Below are positions 48,407 through 60,120 of a DNA stretch of 64,000 nt, piece by piece. A program made the position numbers and the translations under genes. The notes under the pieces were generated by a model. That model saw only the letters and a program-made list of their open reading frames with translations, ran no database searches and was not told the DNA's origin. Within the stretch, counting starts at the first letter, position 1. Each line of letters begins with the position of its first letter. This DNA comes from Adiantum capillus-veneris (lineage: Eukaryota; Streptophyta; Polypodiopsida; Polypodiales; Pteridaceae): positions 59,995,619-60,059,618 of the forward strand of contig CM043952.1 of the NCBI GenBank assembly GCA_014529385.2, written 5' to 3'.

Positions 48407-49835
48407 GATCACGAGCCTGCGTATAAGGCTAGATTGGTTGATAAACGACTCAAGCAGAAGAAAGGAGTAGATTTCAATGAGATCTTTTCTCCAGTGGTCA
48501 AGATGACTACACTACATCTTGTGCTTGTTTTAGTAGCCATAGAGAACATGAAATTGATCCAAATGGATGTGAAGTCAAGAGGATCTCAAAGAAGGATGTC
48601 AACATGATGCATCCAGAAGATTTTGAGATAAAGTCTGAAAAGCCAATAAGGGAAGAATTGTTGTGTCAACTCAAGAAAGCTTTGTATGGACTAAAGCAAG
48701 GCTCAAGGCAGCGGTACATCAAGTTTGATAAGTGCATTCAATCCCAAGGTTATGTACAGAGCCAAGAGGATCAATGTTTGTACACAAGGAGGTTGCACAA
48801 TAGCTCCCTCATCATTCTAATTTTGTATGTGGATGATATGCTTATAGCCGGGAAGTCAAAAGATGAGATTGCACTCCTCAAAGACGCCTTAAGCAAGCAG
48901 TTTTCCATGAAAGATTTAGGCGATGCACATCAATTTCTTGATCTGCGTATCAAGAGAGATTGTAAGCATGGAATACTTGAATTATCACAAAAAGAGCATA
49001 TTCACAAGGTCTTACAATGTTTTAACATGCAAGGGGGGAAAGCATTGAGTACCCCAATGGCTGCATGTAAAACTTAGCGAGAATGATTGCCCCAAATTAG
49101 ATATTGAAAAGGCAAAGATGAACAAGGTGCCATACTCTTTGGCAATTAGCAGTCTCATGTTCACCATGGTTAGCACGCAGCAGACATTACATTCACAGTG
49201 GGAGTGGTCAACAGCTATATGGCAAACCCGGGAAAAAGCATTGGAAAGTAGTGAAGCATATCTTGAGATACATCAAGAGTTCAGCTAGCAAGTGCTTAAG
49301 CTTTGAAAGCAATGATGCATCCATATCGGATACACTCATTCTAATTATGCGAGTTGTATGGACACTAGGACAACCACATGTAGCTATGTTTTCTTGTTGG
49401 TGAAGTGACAATCTCTTGAAGAGTGTGTCTCCAAAATTTCACCTCGTCTTCCATCATCGAGATTGAGTATGTTGTAATTTCCACTGCCAACAAGGAAGCT
49501 ATATGGTTATCTCGTCTAGTTGAAGACCATGGTATACACCAGACTCCAGTGTTACATTGTGACAAGCAAATGCAATTGCATTAGCAAATAACCCCATGTT
49601 TCATTCCAAATCGAAACATTAAGGTCAAGTATCATCTGATATAAGACTAGCAAATGCATTGAGTTAGCCAAAGTCCACATAGATGAGAACCCAACATCTA
49701 TCTTTAGAGCGGTTTGCACATTGCAAAGAGATGATGGGTATAAGGTGAAGCTATGGTCATACTTCACACTTGTATAGTTGTACATACTAATCCTTACACT
49801 TATAGTCACGTGGACCACGTTGGCTTTCAAGTGAG
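48407..49835 (+). pseudogene. Copia reverse transcriptase and RNase H
   Basis: After damaged RT sequence (YKARLVDKRLKQKKGVDFNE at about 48422-48480) the frame 48604-49077 contains KKALYGLKQGSRQRYIKFDK and the catalytic YVDDM, then FSMKDLGDAHQFLDLRIKRD. RNase H continues in other frames: YSLAISSLMF-like (49132), THSNYASCMDTRTTT (about 49336) and a CDKQ-like motif (49557). It ends near 49700-49830 with HIDENPTSIF. It is not functional. Confidence 0.88.
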
Positions 49836-49839
49836 AGAT

Positions 49840-50040
49840 TGTTAGGGTTCAGGCAAAGTGATTGACCGCCCATCACTAACCACTAACAACTATTCTTTGA
49901 TTATATGGAAAGAATAAGGAGTGGTGAGAATAATTCTCATCAAAAGATCACCACATAAGGTCTCCTCCTGCACTGCATCACACTCGCACACTCGCACCCA
50001 CGCGCTCCCATAGCGCCTCACATCCACCTCTATTAAGAAG
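49840..50040 (+). repeat. 3' LTR start of the copia element (right end uncertain)
   Basis: The LTR begins TGTTAGGGTTC directly after the polypurine GTGAGAGAT. A candidate end with the exact inverse ACCCTAACA lies at 50821, which would give a 982-bp LTR. Another LTR-like unit (50561-50813) lies inside that span, so the real end is unclear. The coordinate given is a lower limit. Confidence 0.55.
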
Positions 50041-50560
50041 GCTTCTAAGAAATATCTAGCAATGTAACTTATGCACTAAGCACATACAAGTTTACAAGCA
50101 CTCCCTACACGATGTGTATATGGTAAGGCAACCCATGATTATGAGCACAAACATAGACATCACACATGATATTCATGCGTACTTTACGAAATTGGCCATG
50201 AAGGCCGCACCCTCTACAAATCAAACCAACAACATCAAGCAATTCAACATCAAATGAAGACAAAGATAACAACCAAATATGATGAATATCACGACATGAA
50301 GATCAAGACGAAGATCAACAATGAAGAGGATGACATCGAAAACCCTTCTTCATTAATGAATTAAGAACCCATAACATGAATGATGAAATACCTTGGGTCA
50401 TAAGAGAGTCTATCTTAATTCTCACTTGTGAACTATAGCAATGAATCCGGAAGAGAACTGCTATGATGAATCATGAGGCATTGAACCATGATGATGAATC
50501 ATATTGAACAATCATTGTTGAATAACATTTGTATTTTTCCCCAAGCTCAGCTTAAGGGGG

Positions 50561-50813
50561 TGATGGTTAGGCCCACATTTGTGGCACCACATGGGAAAGC
50601 CTCCAAGACAACTAAGATGGATAGAATATGAGATGGTCCAATGAGAAGAGGGCGCAACCGCTCTAGCTAATGAATGTAAAGCACAGAGCCTATTTAAGAG
50701 GATTCTCTGTAATGAAACAATTCAACCTTGAGTCTACTATCATTGTGTCTACACTCTTTATCTTTATGATCTTTCTCTAAGTACTAGCATGACCCTAACT
50801 ACTCTAATCATCA
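50561..50813 (+). repeat. Short LTR (about 253 bp) preceded by a polypurine tract
   Basis: The junction cagcTTAAGGGGG|TGATGGTTAG is typical of a retroelement 3' LTR. The unit ends CTAATCATCA, nearly inverse to its start (9 of 10). It contains a TATA-like tatttaagagg at about 50691 and a plausible transcript start behind it. No matching 5' LTR is in the window. Confidence 0.6.
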
Positions 50814-50821
50814 CCCTAACA

Positions 50822-52283
50822 CCATGACTATGCTAAGGCTTAATCCACCATAGCTTGATGCTACACCATTGTTGATTAGGGAACACACTTTCGCTACTCC
50901 AATAGTGTTGCCAATGTTAGCACATCACCGTGACAAACGACTATAGCATAGCTATCAAGCACTAACATGTACAAAAGTTATCAATCCCATACAAGAGTGG
51001 AAGGAGTTGCAACCTAGCAAAACTCTCATCATGCTGAGCTCATCCATTAAACAGCATCTTTTCATCATCTTTGTATCCACAAACTAAGAATCTCTTGCTC
51101 AACAAAATGTGTTCGAGGACGGCAGAGTGGATTGGGAATGCTCTATAATTTCCCTGTACAAGCAAGGAGGCCTGGCTTGCATGTGCATTTACCCTGTGTG
51201 ACATATATCCAATGGCATTCCTCTGTTTGGCCTGTGACATATCATAAATCTAACATCACATTGTGAAGAGAGGTTTTACACATATATGGAAAAAGTTGCC
51301 TCCCTTTCAAAGGATAGGGTCATACCTGCTTTGGTAGGGAAAAGTTTCGCTTCATTTACTGTAGTCTTGCAAAAGGATTCATACAATCTAAACTATACCT
51401 CCATTTTGCGGACATGTTAATCTCCTTACAACATGAATCTTGGCCAATATTTCAAAATAGTGGAAAACTCTTCAGTAATACTTATAAACAAAAAGCTTAG
51501 CTTTTTTATTGGGCTGTTTAAGATTTCAAAGTCAGCCATTTTTCAATAGCTTGCGAGCTTCATCTTTTTTCCGGGTATTTTTTGGAGTTCGAGCTCAAGC
51601 TACTGTTGTGTGCACCAGCAGCAAAAAAAGGAGGGGGGGAGAGCTACAAAGGCCGAGATCACACCTAGAATTGTGGGAAAGAGAGGCAAGTACTTAGATA
51701 CAAATCAGGGTCCTCTGTTCCATGCCCCTTGGTAGACGGAATTCACACATAAGCAAAATAAACAAAGAAAGAAGGAACAAGCAAGAGTCTCCTTTGCTGT
51801 GTGCCAATATTGGCCATCGCTTTCCTAGCAAACTTTCTACAACCCCTTACCGTGAAGTCCAAAAACAAAACCCTAGCTTATTCCGGCTACAAAACCTAAT
51901 TCTCAATATCAACAGAAATAGTTCCCTGATGTTCACCTCAGCCTTGACATACATACAAACATACATACAGATGATAGACAACACAAAAAGGATCATATTG
52001 CTCGCAATCCATTTCCAACATTACGGCTTTCCTTCTGTGTTCCAAAAACCTTGCACTTCTCTTGACTTTCTTTCAATCCTTGCCGCAACCGCTTTGGCGA
52101 TGGGAGGGGTCAGAGCTGACGGCGAATCACTAAGGCTTTCCTTCTGTATTCCAAAGGCCATTCCATTTCTCTTGACTTTCTTTCGATCCTTGCCGCAACC
52201 GCTTTGGCGATGGAGGGGTCAGATCTGATGGTGAATGCTCTCTAGGATCTCCCTCTCTTCTTGTTCGGATAGGGGGCAGGGTT
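50822..52283. other. Intergenic stretch without recognisable genes
   Basis: A 168-codon open frame at 51722-52228 shows no family motif and overlaps a tandem duplication, so I treat it as chance. Confidence 0.55.
52025..52240. repeat. 109-bp tandem duplication
   Basis: ggctttccttctgtgttcc...gctttggcgatgg-aggggtcag occurs twice at a 109-bp offset, about 90% identical by eye. Confidence 0.9.
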
Positions 52284-54193
52284 TTATCCAGCTCCAACTT
52301 CTGTGAGAGAAGCCAAGCAACCACTCAGCCACAAAAATTGGTTGGGAAAATCCGGAAGTAAGATTCCAAAACATGTATCGACCTTGGAGCCCTCATCTTG
52401 CATCTCTAACCCATGACTGGACCTTGGATTGCCTGCCAAACTTTCAACTGACTCATTGAGCTCCGGTGCCTGGTGAATGAAAAAAACGCTCAAGACCATA
52501 ACTTTAAAACGATATAAGCAAAGCACTAGGACATGGGACAAGGAAACAGATAAATAAGCACAGTAAGTTGCATATATATCTGTAAAAAATGTAAAGGTTT
52601 CAACACTTGGATTATATATTAACATGAAGATGGGATCTCTTTGTTGTTGTGCCCAAATCTCCCAAACAGGGTGTAAGATAACACCCCTTCGAGAATCCGT
52701 CAGTGCAGATGGGTTGGCGGATATATGTTAACCCTAAACCTTTATGTTTAGTATTTGGCGTGAATCTTCTGAAATTTTCGACAAAAATGGCACTCGACAA
52801 TGAATTCTTATAGCACTTCTTTGGTGCCTACAAATTTCAATCTTATTCACATGTGAGAAACTCGTACTACCTTGCCAGGATCAAAATCCACTGCACGTGG
52901 TGAGCATTCCAACCTGCACCTTCCTAGTGCATCTTCAGGCACATCATCCAACTGCTATCGCCATGTCAACAGGTTGAATGATTTTGATGAATTGAGAAGA
53001 TATTGAAGAAGGATCAATCAAATAAGCAAACAAGAGCTAAGCAGCAGAGGTGTCTTCATAGCTGAGCTTCTTACCAAAATCAAATAAACGTCAAGCAAAC
53101 GAAATAAAAACATCAACCTTAATCAGCTGAAGTCTAGTTATTGCGTTACACACAAATCAATTTCTACAACTGCACTTCTGATATACAAAGCAGCTTCAAT
53201 TTGTAACAATCAGAGAAGTCAATCACACATCAGCCTTCAGCTACAAAACAAATACAGGAATAAATCCAAGGAAAGCCCAGATTCACCTTGAAAAAAGTGT
53301 ACGTTCTCAACCCATCGTAGTCATCTACAAGACCTTTTGACCATCTGTTCTTAAATGACCTAAGTAGGATATCAAATAAGGCATAGGTACAGGCCCCTGG
53401 GGATAAATGAGAAATGACTTAAAAGTTTAGAAAAGAAAGTAAAACTACAGATCACAGAGCCCCTTTATAAGACATCTAGGAGATGCTAAATGCTGTGCTT
53501 GGAGGGAGGAGCAACGGTTAAACACCAACATGGAGAAATCCACGATGAAATCAAGAGGATGTCTCTTGGTTGATGAAGTGTTTGAGCCAATCAATCCTGC
53601 TTAGGAAACAAAAATACCATCCAAATGCACATACAGGCCTGCTCACGCAGTTTAAAGATGAAGCTTTAGAACACCTGCAAATATAATTTGGTTGGCAGAG
53701 AAAGCTCACAACCGTTACACAAAGGCCATAATGCAATCCGTTTGTTCATGACATTCCCAAATTGTTTTTTCACTTTAAGTGCATCATCACATATCAAACA
53801 GGCAGTGAAACAACAGAACAGATAATAAATTTATAGCAATACTTTGTGTGATTGTCCTTGACTTGAATCGACCAGCACACTTGCAGCTAGCTTTGACTCC
53901 GTTTGCATCACTGTCACACAAGAAGTTACTTCACATACCGACAGACAGTATAATGAGGACAAACAACAAGAAGCTTAATGCTGCACATTACAGACCACTC
54001 TTGCATTGAGTACACTACAGACTGCCACATTCAAATTCTCACAAGCGAAGTGTCTTGCCTACTCAAAATTTGTGTATACGCAACATAAGGTTTTGACCAA
54101 CGAAGTTTGCAGATTGTTACCACCACAGGGGTCTTCCACATGCTGAAGTTCATGTTCACCCTTGATTTCTTCACCAACACCCTGGAAATTTTG
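52284..54193 (-). pseudogene. Candidate 3' part of a spliced host gene, unidentified (possibly intact)
   Basis: Several minus-strand segments have clean acceptor and donor sites and protein-like composition. 54193 to about 54110 (after TTTTCAG) reads QNFQGVGEEIKGEHELQHVE. 53910-53843 (68 nt) reads MQTESKLAASVLVDSSQGQS. From 53596 (after AAGCAG) comes LIGSNTSSTKRHPLDFIVDF. 53359-53287 (73 nt) reads FKNRWSKGLVDDYDGL then RTYTFFK before GTGAAT. 52951-52871 (81 nt) reads LDDVPEDALGRCRLECSPRA then VDFDPGK before GTAGTA. 52469-52284 opens after CACCAG with APELNESVESLAGNP and ends in TAA. I do not recognise the protein and could not verify phases for every join, so it is a candidate, not a gene model. 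It may be a functional gene; the pseudogene label only reflects that no complete frame was shown. Confidence 0.45.
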
Positions 54194-54315
54194 CTGAAAA
54201 CACAATAGCACAAAATCAGTCAAAAACTGAAATTGTGAAGTCTAGGTACAAATAAATGCTAGTCTTACTTATTAAGAGAATGCAAACATCTCTCTTCCTC
54301 TTTGTTTCTTGAAGA

Positions 54316-54320
54316 AAAGC
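54316..54320. other. Target site duplication AAAGC (left)
   Basis: AAAGC at 54316-54320 matches 62209-62213 on the other side of the LTR element. The empty site survives at 62624-62628. Confidence 0.95.
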
Positions 54321-54879
54321 TGTTAATCCGTCATGCACATTCCTATCACCTACGACGGACACTGTATTATTTATTTGGTAGAGTCAGGTACCAATCGCCA
54401 ATGAGAGGCGCACTCTAACTGGAACATTCAAGAAATTAGTTGGCTAAGCATGGACGCCCAAGTGTGAATGGGGCGAGCTCATAGAAAAGTCAACTAAACC
54501 TAAAATTCACTCATTCTCTCATTTGTGCAATTGAAGAGTGCTCTTCCTCCATCTCCATCTTCTTCTTCCTCATCTCCTTGTGTGTGTGTGTGTGTGTGTG
54601 TGTATACGTGAGAGAGAGAGAGAGAGAGAGAGAGTGTGTGTGCGATCGAGCATTGCGGCGGCACGACAACGGCGAGGCGGTTGAGCGCGATGTAGCGGCG
54701 TCTCCCTCCTCTTCGCGGCGAGGAATCCTCCACGACAGCAAGCGTAGAGCGGTGAGTGACACACCATAGCCATCTTTGAGCTTACTAGTTTAAGCTTGTT
54801 GTGTGCTTGGAGCCATTTGTGGCTCGCACACAGTGTATTGGCAAGTTCCTTGCATTAACACGTGCGACATATGCGCACA
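54321..54879 (+). repeat. 5' LTR of the gag-protease element
   Basis: 559 bp. It carries a (GT)n-(GA)n tract at 54583-54645. It matches 61626-62208 except for about 28 extra bases in the 3' copy near 61700-61735 and a few substitutions. Confidence 0.95.
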
Positions 54880-54883
54880 TTTT

Positions 54884-54901
54884 CGGCGCCGCTGCCGGGG
54901 A
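54884..54901 (+). other. Primer binding site, tRNA-Asp-like
   Basis: CGGCGCCGCTGCCGGGGA lies four bases after the LTR and resembles the plant PBS TGGCGCCGTTGCCGGGGA. Confidence 0.8.
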
Positions 54902-55566
54902 ATGCCATACACTAAGCTTGAATGACACTCTATGCTTCTTCTGTGGTGCAATTTCAATTGTAGGAAGGGTAGGGAAGGAAAGTGTGTGTGTTGAGAAGAA
55001 GGATTTTCTATTGCTACTGTGTATTTCTTTGTTAATGAAGTTTTGAAAGGTTACTATGTTTTCTCTGTGTAAAGTGTTAGTATTAAGGTTGTTAGTTCTG
55101 TGTAATGCAAAGTACAGTAAGTAGGAAGTAGATCTGTGAGAGCTAATGAAGTGTGTCAGTGTATAACAGTAGGTGTATTAGTTGTAAGTAGGTAGGTAGA
55201 GTATGTGTGTGCTCGCACGCAGGCCGCAACGACCTTATTCTCAAAAAAAAATATATATATATATATAAGACCGGGATTGGGAATATCTCCCAGACCCAAA
55301 CCCAAGCTCACGCTCACGCTCAGGTCTCAGTCGCCCTTTAAAATTACGTCTTTTAGCAACAAAAAATAGACTTTTTTGATGACCAACAGAGCTTCAGGTG
55401 ACCGAACGTTGTGCTATGAAGCACACCGCGACCCTCTGAGTGATACGCTCGTTTCGAGCTATCACACACTTTAATCAAAAAATCGATCATTAAATAACAT
55501 AAAAAAACGAGTGAAAACGGACGCCTAAAAAAGTAAGCGGTTAACCTTCGAGGTTATTCGTCAACG
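54902..55566 (+). other. Untranslated leader of the gag-protease element
   Basis: No conserved coding frame. It contains an AT tract (55247-55267) and a ctcacgctcacgctcaggtctc run at about 55305. Confidence 0.5.
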
Positions 55567-58232
55567 TTGGTAGGGTGCCAAAGGCACATGCATCTGCGCT
55601 CTGGTCGTGTGCTAGAGACGGAGCAACTAGAGAGAATTTCGACTTACGCGAGTTCTCATTATCCACCTACCTTAGGTTCCGGGCCCTCGGCGGGGACTCA
55701 AGGTAGTACAAACCAAGATCCGAACATAGCGGATAGTGACTCTTCCTCTGACTACGACGTCATGGAGGGTTTCCCAATGCCTAATCCCAATAGCTCAAGC
55801 CAAGACATGCATGCCATGGACCCACGGTCCGGGCCGAGCGTGCTTAGCCGCTTGAAGGAAACCTTTAGTAGAGCCACTCGCTCCGAACATGGAGCTAATG
55901 ATATAAATGAGGGGGGTGGGGAAGTAAATTCTCCATTCATGACCAACGTAGACCCTATGCCCTTAGAGAATGTGCACGTGAATACTTCATTCACTGCACC
56001 TCCTGACTCTTCAGAGCTATTCCTCTCCGAGATCATATTACCCGATGGTAGAAGCCTTGCCGAAGTGCAAGAGGTTGAGCGTTATATCCTTGCAGTGAGG
56101 GAAAAGGAAACTGAGAGCTTACGCAAGGTGGAGCAATGAAGAGAGTTAAAAGCGAAAGCCCCTATGTCAATATCATTGATAGGAGAGCAATCGAGTGCTC
56201 CTAACTTAGCAACCGCTAAGGGCCAACCCCTAGAAAGCTACATTGCATCTAGCTCAAAGGACACCCCTAGCACCTCAATTCTAGATGGAGCGTTCTTAAA
56301 TGAGAACTGGGAGTACGAACTACAAACGGAAACTCTGACCGACCTATACACAGGTCACACCTATTACGTGGGTTGGTTAGATGTCCTACAATCCACAATG
56401 GGTGCTGCTAGTGTGGAGGATCAACAACAAAGAGTTTGTGAGGTCATCCATAGGGTGATTGAGTTAGAGAGACAGAACAAGGGGATCCACTGCCTTCAAC
56501 GGGTCTCATGAGATTCTTGGATACAGGAAATGCTAAACAACCGACCTTATCGCAAATGGAAACTCCCTCGGTCAGTCCGATGGATCCTCCATATGTTGTT
56601 TCTCCAGGGGTCTCGATACAATCTCAGCTCACAAGTGATAGCTTTACCTTTCCAAGTCTAGCTTATCTTTCCCTTGATGACACCACGGCTACCATGCCTA
56701 CCCCAATGATGGGCATGCCAAGAAACACGCCATGGACCTCATTTGTTAGTAAAGCACTGCTACATGGTAGCTCAATGCCTGCAACAGTACCTACAAGTGT
56801 GTACCAATCGTATACACCCATGGGTCCTCATACTCATGTAGCCTCTACTCCTCCCATTGTTTCAACTACCTATGCTCCACAACCACAACACCCAAGTTCT
56901 TATTTCCATGGGACTATACCGGCTAGCATTAGCATGTCACATTCGACGTCTGTTATGCCTAGGGCCACACATATGAACTATGGACCACCACATGGCACAA
57001 CATCGTACCCAACGTGGAACCCAAGGGCTTCCTATGCGTCAAGACCAATGCCAATACCTACTCCACATGTAGTCTCTGGAGCACCTCCACCCACGGTGCC
57101 TGCTCACTTAGGTGACTTGACAACATTTGCTCAAGCTACTGGTCGATCTATTGCTGAGAATATGCGTAACACGCCTGATAGAGAGCCTAGAAGTAAGGCA
57201 GTACAAATAGCCAAGCTCACACAAAAATTTAGTAGAGACGGAGATGTGAGAAAGCATATCGAAGTGTTTGAACAAATATGCGATCCTCTAGGAGAACACA
57301 ATGACCTGCATAAGAGTAATGCTTTAAGCCTAACCTTAAGTGGAAAGGCTGGGGATTGGTATAGAACCTTAAGGGTGGAAGAAAAAACGATTTACCCTAC
57401 TCTTACGAGATTGTTCTTGAAAGAATACATACGAGAGGGAGTGCTTTGGGGTGTAGCCTCTCAACTTCAGAAAGCCCAACGAGAGGAAGGAGAGTCGGTG
57501 AGAGACTTTATTAGTCGCTTAAAGCATTTCAATTCTCGTTGTAATCCAAATGAGCGCTTCAATAATAATCGATTGCTTGATAGATTCATTAGGGGGTTAC
57601 GACATGAGGATATCTACAATGGCCTAGTCATTAGAGGTATCACCACTTGGGAAGCAGTCACCACCAATGCGATCCAATTGGAGGATAATTTAATGATTCA
57701 AGGAGAAAGAGTGTCTGTTGAGCCTAAATCTATTAGCTCGCAAGCATCAGGGCATCAGCCAATGACCCTAAAGCCTATTGCTAAGGAGCCAAAGATATCT
57801 GACATGACTTTAGCAGACCTCACCAAGGCTATTCAAGAGAGTCTTAGAGATAATCGTGCTCCGCAAAACAATCATATATATCCAAGAAGGGAGCAACAAT
57901 GCTGCTCAGTATGCTATGGACCGCATAGTACCAATGAATGCCCTACTTTTAGAGTAAAATTCAATGGGAATTGCAATGCCTGTGGAAGGTATGGTCATCA
58001 AGCTAAGGATTGCATAGTATTTAAGCGCGGGATGGCCAATAGACCAACCTTAGCATGGACAGACACACCTCGAGTGCCTTCATTGATGTTGGCCCCACCT
58101 CTTAAACAAACAGCACAACACATGGTCTCTAGGGCCCAAAATGTTGTTCAAACAACACCCTTAACCACCTCCAGTGCTAGGACCACAACCACCACATTCA
58201 AGAATCACTTCTATAAATCAAGTGGGTTGTGA
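55567..58232 (+). pseudogene. Gag of the non-autonomous LTR element
   Basis: The first frame (55567-56511) begins MVGCQRHMHLRSGRVL; MHLRSGR near the start is typical of gypsy-type gag. It is acidic and Ser-rich and is cut by a TGA at 56137-56139. The second frame starts at 56508, overlapping by 4 bases (ATGA), and runs 574 residues. It has a Pro/Ser/Thr-rich first half, then a Retrotrans_gag domain at residues about 230-400 (KFSRDGDVRKHIEVFEQICD, LSGKAGDWYRTL, RDFISRLKHFNSRCNP, RLLDRFIRGLRHEDIY). Two zinc knuckles follow: CSVCYGPHSTNEC and CNACGRYGHQAKDC. The -1/+1 relation of the frames suggests either damage or programmed recoding; I favour damage. The protein would form the particle. Confidence 0.88.
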
Positions 58233-59040
58233 GTCATCTATTGCTTGTTTGGAAGACTGTGAGGAAGATATAGATCCTAATATTGCCTATGGGATAGATG
58301 TGCTTGAAGAAAGTCCACAATACTGCATGGAGAACTATTGGGGACAAGTCAAATCTGTCTATCAAGTAGCTGCTCTTGCTGCAAGAGGCCAAAATATCAA
58401 TTACACTACTAAGAGACCACCTCTTCAATGCTATGAGTATGGAGGTCCACATCGTGTAGCCGAGTGTCCTATTAGGCTACAAAAGAACGCCACACTAATG
58501 CAAACCAATCAAGCGAGCACGTCTACAATGCCGATGCTCATGTGTAATCGATGTGGCATAGATCATTTGATTGCCCAATGTCCAAATAATCCAAATGCAC
58601 CGAAGATCACGCCATTAAACTTGATTGAAGTTACCGAGGAGCCATCACAAAGTACACTTGTGGTACCAGTAAACGTACTCACATGAACGATGCTCCAAAA
58701 ACAAAATTATATTCTTGAGAAAAGAGACACGGCATCAATTGCCCAATCTCAGAGAAAGAAGAAAACACGAAGGAAGAGATCGCAAAAAGCAGCGAAGTCA
58801 TACCCCAGTTCAAAGACCAACATAGGGACTGGTGACGACCCCGTATATATGAACGACACTGAAGAGGATTCTGATTCAGGTGAAACCATGGAGACCAAAA
58901 CGATCACTAAGATAGAAACCAACAAGGAAGATCTTCATGAGCCACAATGGCCAGGATCCAAGAAGAAGATAGGAACTTATCCAAACTCTACAGAGGAGAT
59001 CGAGCGAGTCAATCAATTAAGGATACCCAAAGGGATCTAG
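58174..59040 (+). pseudogene. Gag extension with further zinc knuckles and basic region
   Basis: This frame overlaps the end of the previous one by 59 bases. It carries two more knuckle-like motifs: CYEYGGPHRVAEC (second Cys replaced by Tyr) and CNRCGIDHLIAQC. After a TGA at 58684-58686 the same frame continues (58690-59040) with a strongly basic stretch (QRKKKTRRKRSQKAAKS) and an acidic one. The continuing frame suggests the TGA is a recent point change. Confidence 0.75.
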
Positions 59041-59234
59041 AACCAGCACCTAGGCAGATTCAAATTACAGACACCGTGTTCCCTACGCAACAACAACCTC
59101 ACCAAGTCCATAGACCCTTAGCCATACCTAGTGTCATCCAAGAAGAAAGTGACTTAAAGTCATGGGAAAGTGGACGTACTCACTTCTTGATGGAAAGAAT
59201 GTTTACATAGAGACTACTTGATCCTATCGAAGAA

Positions 59235-60120
59235 ATGGAGATCCCATCTTCCCCACATCAAGGGGCTGAAGCCCAAAAGGTGCCGTTAAACATTGCCAAA
59301 TTGATGGATTTCATGTCTTCAGAAGTTAGAACCACCATCATGTCCAAACTATATAAAGACCCTGAGCTAGTCTCAGCTCTTCGAGCCTTCCTCAATGGAG
59401 AACTAAAGTTTGGGCTACCACAAATTTGCACAGATGGATGGAGCTGGGGAGATGCCAATAGAGGAGGAACACTTAGATCCACAACCCAACATAGATGAGA
59501 ACCTTCTTATAGAAATACCTGTTAACAAATTGGGACAATACTTTGAGGGTGATGAATCCAATGCGACCATACCAATCACTACTAAGGGATTAACTGTGAA
59601 GGAAATCCTTGATGGTGGCGCTGGGGTTAGCATTGTGAACAAAAATTGTTGGGAAACTATGGGAAGACCTCACCTTGCGACCACAACCATTGTAGTGAAG
59701 ATGGCCAATGGGTCTATCATTAAACCTATTGGGATGCTAGAAGATCTCAAGATCAAGGTCTTTGGACATAAAATAAGGATTACCTTCATTGTTATGGATT
59801 TCTCCAAACACACTATGGCATCGGAGATGATCTTAGGACGTCCTTTCATGAGGGAAGCAAAAATGGTGCATGACTGGTCAAAAAACCATGTCTACCTGCA
59901 GTTCCAAGACTCTGTCATTCGAGTGGATCTTGTAATTGGTCCAGCACATCCTCTAGGAAACAGGTTAATAATTGATCATAGATCTGACACCACACTTCAC
60001 TCGGCCCCATTGCAGTATTGTTGCACGTATAAAGCGGACCCTGATGTTGGGGAAGATTCTCCTTATATGGATGTACTACCTAGGATGACTGAGTCGAACA
60101 ATGTGGATTGGGTCCACTAG
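59235..60120 (+). pseudogene. Retropepsin-like aspartic protease region of the non-autonomous element
   Basis: 59235-59498 encodes the linker PLNIAKLMDFMSSEVRTT and YKDPELVSALRAFLNGE. The frame 59410-60120 follows with an overlap. It contains KEILDGGAGVSIVNKNCW, a retropepsin active-site loop (DGG in place of DSG/DTG), then KMANGSIIKPIGMLEDLKI as flap region and SEMILGRPFM as the C-terminal ILG motif. The protease would process gag. No RT follows: after VHDWSKNHVYLQF the frame ends at 60120 and nothing polymerase-like appears. Confidence 0.85.

Larger units (their letters stand above)
45727..49835 (+). mobile_element. Degenerate Ty1/copia retrotransposon, no 5' LTR found
   Basis: The order gag, zinc knuckle, protease, integrase, RT, RNase H is the copia order. 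Multiple stops and frameshifts occur throughout, many explained by TGG to TAG changes. The 3' end shows the classic tcAAGTGAGAGAT|TGTTAGGG polypurine-LTR junction at 49840. Upstream of gag no LTR or PBS is recognisable back to about 44900, so the 5' end is probably lost. Confidence 0.9.

Noticed and set aside
51722-52228. 168-codon open frame on the plus strand
   Set aside because: No family motif, overlaps a tandem duplication, and composition looks like translated non-coding DNA.
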